From an uncultured Micrococcales bacterium (GTDB taxonomy: Bacteria; Actinomycetota; Actinomycetes; Actinomycetales; Microbacteriaceae): a stretch of DNA of 49,309 bases. The notes beneath the pieces were generated by a model. The model was not told where the DNA came from. It saw only the letters and a program-made list of their open reading frames with translations, and did no database searches. Where the stretch lies: positions 1 through 49,309 of the forward strand of contig CAJXZO010000006.1 of NCBI GenBank assembly GCA_913062975.1, given 5' to 3'. The translations under genes were made by a program, and so were the position numbers. Numbering within the stretch: the stretch's first letter is position 1; every line of letters begins with the position of its first letter. Of the stretch, positions 49,240 through 49,309 are shown piece by piece.

Positions 49240-49309
49240 ATGGATAAGACAAGACTTGAAGGAAAAAAGGCGCTCATTACAGGTGGTGCCCAGGGAATGG
49301 GTGCTGCAA
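49240..49309 (+). CDS. Short-chain dehydrogenase/reductase, 5' part
   Basis: The first 23 residues (MDKTRLEGKKALITGGAQGMGAA) hold the SDR nucleotide loop TGGAQGMG. The gene runs off the right edge. A GTG at 49234 in the same frame is the alternative start, closer to the GGAAGG site. Substrate unknown. Confidence 0.8.
   Translation, partial: MDKTRLEGKKALITGGAQGMGAA

Overview
The window looks like chromosomal DNA of a small-genome, moderate-GC actinobacterium, most likely a planktonic member of the Microbacteriaceae (Rhodoluna/Aquiluna type). The reasons are the many GTG/TTG starts, the actinobacterial style of PdxH, the xylose genes and the ABC-F protein, tight gene packing, and a base composition near balance by eye. 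The taxon is inferred; there is no rRNA or marker gene here to prove it.

Layout. 1-9.5 kb: the tail of a polysaccharide-export type ATPase gene, then four large minus-strand genes for secreted proteins (collagen-like, BspA/DUF285-like, beta-propeller-like, beta-helix with tandem repeats). Three of these end in an almost identical TIG plus ~88-residue C-terminal module; a fifth, divergent member lies at 47.1-49.0 kb. 9.7-12.0 kb: a NarL-type response regulator and a DesK-like membrane histidine kinase. A palindrome of the form TRGGGNTANCCCYA lies upstream of all five secreted-protein genes and, at one of them, also upstream of the response regulator. I propose a two-component regulon for surface proteins. 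12.0-17.1 kb: housekeeping genes (ABC-F, PsiE-like, ABC exporter, pdxH). 13.7-19.2 kb: several toxin-antitoxin units, mostly orphaned or broken (DUF1778 antitoxin, RelB with a RelE/HipA remnant, an intact AbiE-like pair). 19.2-25.0 kb: a DUF2459-like protein, an alditol-oxidase-like flavoprotein, a ROK repressor, xylA and xylB.

25.0-45.1 kb is a large L-fucose locus. It holds four GH29 alpha-L-fucosidases without signal peptides, a lipoprotein solute-binding protein with two permeases, a fucose mutarotase, and enzymes for the non-phosphorylative pathway: aldo-keto reductase, lactonase, L-fuconate dehydratase, SDR dehydrogenase and FAH-family hydrolase, giving pyruvate plus L-lactate. An FMN L-lactate dehydrogenase, an RraA-like protein, a second enolase-superfamily protein and a GntR/FCD regulator sit beside them. 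A second palindrome, ATCCTATAGGAT, recurs in the divergent promoter regions and is the likely operator of the GntR protein. Import of fucosylated oligosaccharides, cytoplasmic removal of fucose and its conversion to pyruvate are therefore encoded almost completely, except for the transporter ATPase.

45.1-49.3 kb: hipB with its operators but a decayed hipA, a tRNA-Arg with terminator, the fifth secreted TIG protein, and the start of an SDR gene.
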